Source of the DNA: Lindgomyces ingoldianus
Lineage: Eukaryota; Ascomycota; Dothideomycetes; Pleosporales; Lindgomycetaceae
DNA length: 64,000 nucleotides
Reading direction: 5' to 3'
NCBI RefSeq assembly: GCF_010093535.1
Contig: NW_022985208.1
Coordinates: forward strand, 250,953-314,952
Shown here one piece after another: positions 60,935-64,000 of the stretch. Within the stretch, counting starts at the first letter, position 1, and each line of letters opens with the position of its first letter. The notes under the pieces are model-generated. The model searched no databases. It was not told the DNA's origin and saw only the letters and a program-made list of their open reading frames with translations. The position numbers and the translations under genes are program-made.

Positions 60935-63900
60935 TCACTCCTTCTGGCCCTCATTAAGCAACAATTCAACAACAATCTGACACCTTTCCTGAGCCGGATG
61001 CTGTAAACTCAGCTTGACCGTCCGGTTCCCTGAGGAACCACCACTCAAGCCATCATCTAAGCATTTCACGTCTCTACCGGCAATAACCTGCCTCAAACGT
61101 CCGTTCTGTGCGTTCCTGATCTCCACAAAATCAGGATCGAACAGGAGCACATACGGGCCGTACAGAGCTGCACTCTTAGCTTTCCCAACAAACTCCATAA
61201 TCACCGACCGAGAAATGTCGCCATGCTTGTTAACGTACACAGCACACTCTTCGTAGCACAGCAAAAACTCTTGGTCCGATAGGCGAAACATGCCTAATGG
61301 GTCCTGGTTCTGGAGTCGCGATGCTATTGTCGCAACATGCGGTGCCTTGAGATCAGGCACGGACCAAGGCTGTTTCTTATCCAAGGTCAGAACCTCGAAT
61401 CCTTTGGCAGTGGAGATAGCAAGCGATGAATGGAACAGGTTTATGCCAAAACATTCAGCGGGAATGTAGAATTCGTCGTACTCGCGGAAGAACTCAGTGC
61501 GACCGGACTTCCATATTCGTGATTTCTTCTCTGTAGACTTCTGATACACAGGCTCCAGAACTTTAAAGGTCGATGAAATACCATCGCGCTTCTTGTAAAA
61601 GACGAGCGCCCTGTCTTTCATTACCCCCGTGGCGAAGAACCCCACGTCACGGGCACCGGAGAGTTTCTGGGGAGCTCTACGCGTAGAATCGTTGGATGGG
61701 AGAGAGCCGCCAACAGGACATACGGCATCGAGGTGGTATGCAATTAGAGATTTATCAGATATGAGCAGCATTAGGCTAAACTGCTCGAGAACCGCGACTT
61801 GGGTTACTTTTGGTATTTGGATGGCCTAGTAATGATCAGCATTGTCATGATATTGAATACATTACGCAACGACAGTACCTTTGTCCAACCTCGGGGGTTG
61901 TCATATTCCGATATGAAGACACCAATGTCCGTGCCAACCGCAACCATCGGCTTGCCGTATGGCTGATGGAAAGCAGTCGCGCAGTTGACCCGAGCTCGGC
62001 AGATGGGAGCTGGCCTTCCCGAATTTGAGAACAGCTTCTCCACCTCCTCTATCGATCGATCAAGAGGAGTGCCCTTGATTGTGATGCTTCTTTGCGATTG
62101 AATAGCGGTTTCATAAGCAAAAGCGGCATCAGACATAACACGTAGTCTGAAGGGTTCCGCATTTTGTGCAAACAGCGCTGTTGCGTGCTTGGTCTTCGCA
62201 ATAATAAGTTTATCGCACCACTCGGCTCTATTTTGCGCGGTTGGAGCAAACAGAGTGTAGGTTTCTTTGCCTAGGTGCTTGATCCGGAAAGGAAACATTA
62301 TCTTCTCGTCCTTCCCAGCATCTAGAACGGTGGCGTTCACCATTGTCTTGCCTGAAGAACCCGTATTCGTGGAGGAGAGGGAGTTGGAAGTATTCGTATG
62401 CTGAAGTGTACCCGGCCCAGGGCTGTTTGTCGTTGCTCGGCCGAGGCGCGACTCCTGAGCTGCCACTTTTCCGGTCACGGTGGTAACAGCGGCGATTCCC
62501 TTCACGGCTGACCGAACAACAGGGTCGTCATCTTCACTCTCAAGAACAAGGAGATCCATGGGGATGGGCTGGAAATGTCAGCAAAGGTGAATGGCAGGAG
62601 AATGCGGGTACATACCAGCCTCGACACATCATACTTCTCTGACTTGGTCACTCCATCTGCCTCCCTGTACGTAACAGTCTTTGCCAATACTAGATAATGG
62701 TCGAATAGTAGCGCATGGGTCTCAAGCCAAGTAAATCGATTACCACCCATTCTCTGCAAGTCACCCTTAAAGATGAGCTCTCGTCCAAGGTGGTCTAGAT
62801 TGAGTTCGACGCGCTGCATGCCCGGTCGAAGGATAAGCTTGGCTTGGAGGTCGGTCAAATCTACCTTCCGCGACATCTCGGCCACCCGGTTATCGCACTC
62901 CAACGTCACAGCCTTGATCTCGTCCATAGCAATTTGGAGGTTGCGTTTCTCCTCATTGTCTTGTGTTGACCTTTTCAAAACCGTACCTAGGAGCAGGCCG
63001 TAATGCTGCAACCGGGTAATTGGAGCCTTGAGATAGGTATCCCAACTAAGTTTGTTGGACAACTTATTTGCTCGAGCTTCATCCAAGAAAGAACGAAACA
63101 ACATGTTCTTATCCGCTTCCTGTCGGACGAGAAAGTTGGCATATGGGAAAGCAGAGGCATACTCAATGTACGCCTGCTTTGCTTTGCGAATCCATTCCCT
63201 AAAGATGTCGCTGAATCCGACAACCCATGGCCCTTGCTCTTGTTGTCTATACTTCATCTGAGGCAAAAGGTGGTCTTCGTTGGCCTTCTTGACGGCGTCT
63301 ATTTTGCCGAAAACATCTCGTATGAATTTGTTCAGCTTCTTGGGAGGGATGACCGGAGGCTGCCCAGAGAGGAGTCTGTCTCGGTAGAGGGTGCGAAGCA
63401 CGTCAAGACGTTCCATGTAGTTGTCCTCTCCCTGTACGATTTCATGCAGAATGTTCTGTCGCTCGACTTCCTTTTTGTTCGCACCTTCGACATCCTCCTT
63501 CTTGAGCTTGTAGAAAGTTGCCCAGTCATCTGACTGTGGCGCACCAGATTGTGACAGCAAGTCAATTTTCTTGAGCGTCCTCTGACAATGATGTGAGTAG
63601 CAACGGCCTGGAGTGGAGTAACTGTGCAACAACGGTGCGTAGCAACCCGCGCCTGTTAATTGGAATATGACCCCAGTCATGGTCTCGGATGAGAACTTAA
63701 GCCATTCTTCTTCATGTACGAGAGTGCCCGCTTTAAACATCTCGGCTACGACCCGGCTGCTCAGCGTCTCAGCATCTGCAATGTTCATGGTTGGCACCTT
63801 GTGCGTGAAAAGAGCGACGAGCCCCTCGTTGATGGCGTGCTCTTTCAAGTCAGCCTCGCCTTCGGTCATGCTCTTTAGCCAAGAGATAATCGAGCTAAGT

Positions 63901-64000
63901 GCCCATGGTTCAGTGCACTTCTTAAAGTCGCTGCTAGACAACTTCGCAGGATTGAACCGCTTGCCAGCTGGGAGCGTAGGTAAATCAATAGCTACAGCAT
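60935..64000 (-). CDS. ROM2: Rho1 guanine-nucleotide exchange factor Rom1/Rom2 type, 5' end outside window
   Basis: Three exons in the window (64000-62616, 62568-61879, 61825-60935) give about 988 C-terminal residues. Order: DFKKCTEPWALSSIISWLK, the start of a DEP domain that runs to LTGAGCY; then the RhoGEF (DH) domain from about VERQNILHEIVQGEDNYMERL to LITRLQHY-like KAPITRLQHYGLLLG; a PH domain (GRELIFKGDLQRM onward, with a disordered insert); and a CNH domain ending at the stop. The arrangement DEP-DH-PH-CNH is that of Rom2. It loads GTP on Rho1, which switches on beta-1,3-glucan synthase and the protein kinase C wall-integrity pathway at the plasma membrane. Introns are 47 and 53 bases. 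The N-terminus, disordered in relatives, is missing because the window ends. Confidence 0.95.

Overview
The window is nuclear DNA of a filamentous ascomycete (Pezizomycotina). The evidence is short spliceosomal introns (44 to about 100 bases) with GTANGT or GTGAGT donors and CTNAC/CTAAT-type branch sites, a Zn2Cys6 regulator, a btgC-type cell-wall glucanase, a Rom2-type Rho GEF, a SesB-like esterase joined to a CorA-like channel, and long disordered Ser/Pro-rich proteins. A Leotiomycete/Helotiales-like source is plausible from the protein families, but this is inference. There are no operons; genes alternate strands and are separated by long gene-poor stretches.

Layout. 1.3-1.9 kb: a small Cys-rich protein. 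3.6-4.7 kb: decayed coding sequence. 5.0-7.9 kb: an MFS transporter convergent with a BTB protein that carries an N-terminal myristoylation signature. 9.1-13.1 kb: a 1329-residue disordered protein. 13.1-18.2 kb: gene-poor, AT-rich, with one tRNA-like pol III unit. 18.2-22.3 kb: an 8-exon SesB-like esterase/CorA-like fusion, divergent from SMC3 (23.5-27.3 kb, cohesin). 28-30.2 kb: a secreted, probably GPI-anchored PEBP protein convergent with a Zn2Cys6 factor. 31.3-32.2 kb: an unknown fungal protein. 35.1-39.8 kb: a 1566-residue disordered protein with a PP1-docking-like RVSF motif, divergent from an epoxide hydrolase (41-42.2 kb). 42.2-47.4 kb: gene-poor, with an 81-bp tandem duplication. 47.5-49.7 kb: btgC. 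51.1-52.1 kb: a broken Yvc1-like cation channel gene with stop codons of the kind RIP makes. 53.4-54.0 kb: a small unknown gene. 57.1-58.7 kb: an FHS-type sugar permease. 60.9 kb to the window end: the Rho1 GEF Rom2, with its 5' end outside.

How it fits together. Housekeeping and cell-wall genes (SMC3, btgC, Rom2) are interspersed with accessory DNA. Rom2 activates Rho1, which drives glucan synthesis, and BtgC remodels glucan, so these two act in the same cell-wall process although they are not linked in a cluster. The most unusual gene is the esterase/CorA fusion. It joins a domain known as an effector of fungal NLR immune receptors to a CorA-type two-helix membrane module. Exon boundaries were worked out by hand from splice signals and frame continuity; gene-free stretches were read for remnants, and the result for each is stated.
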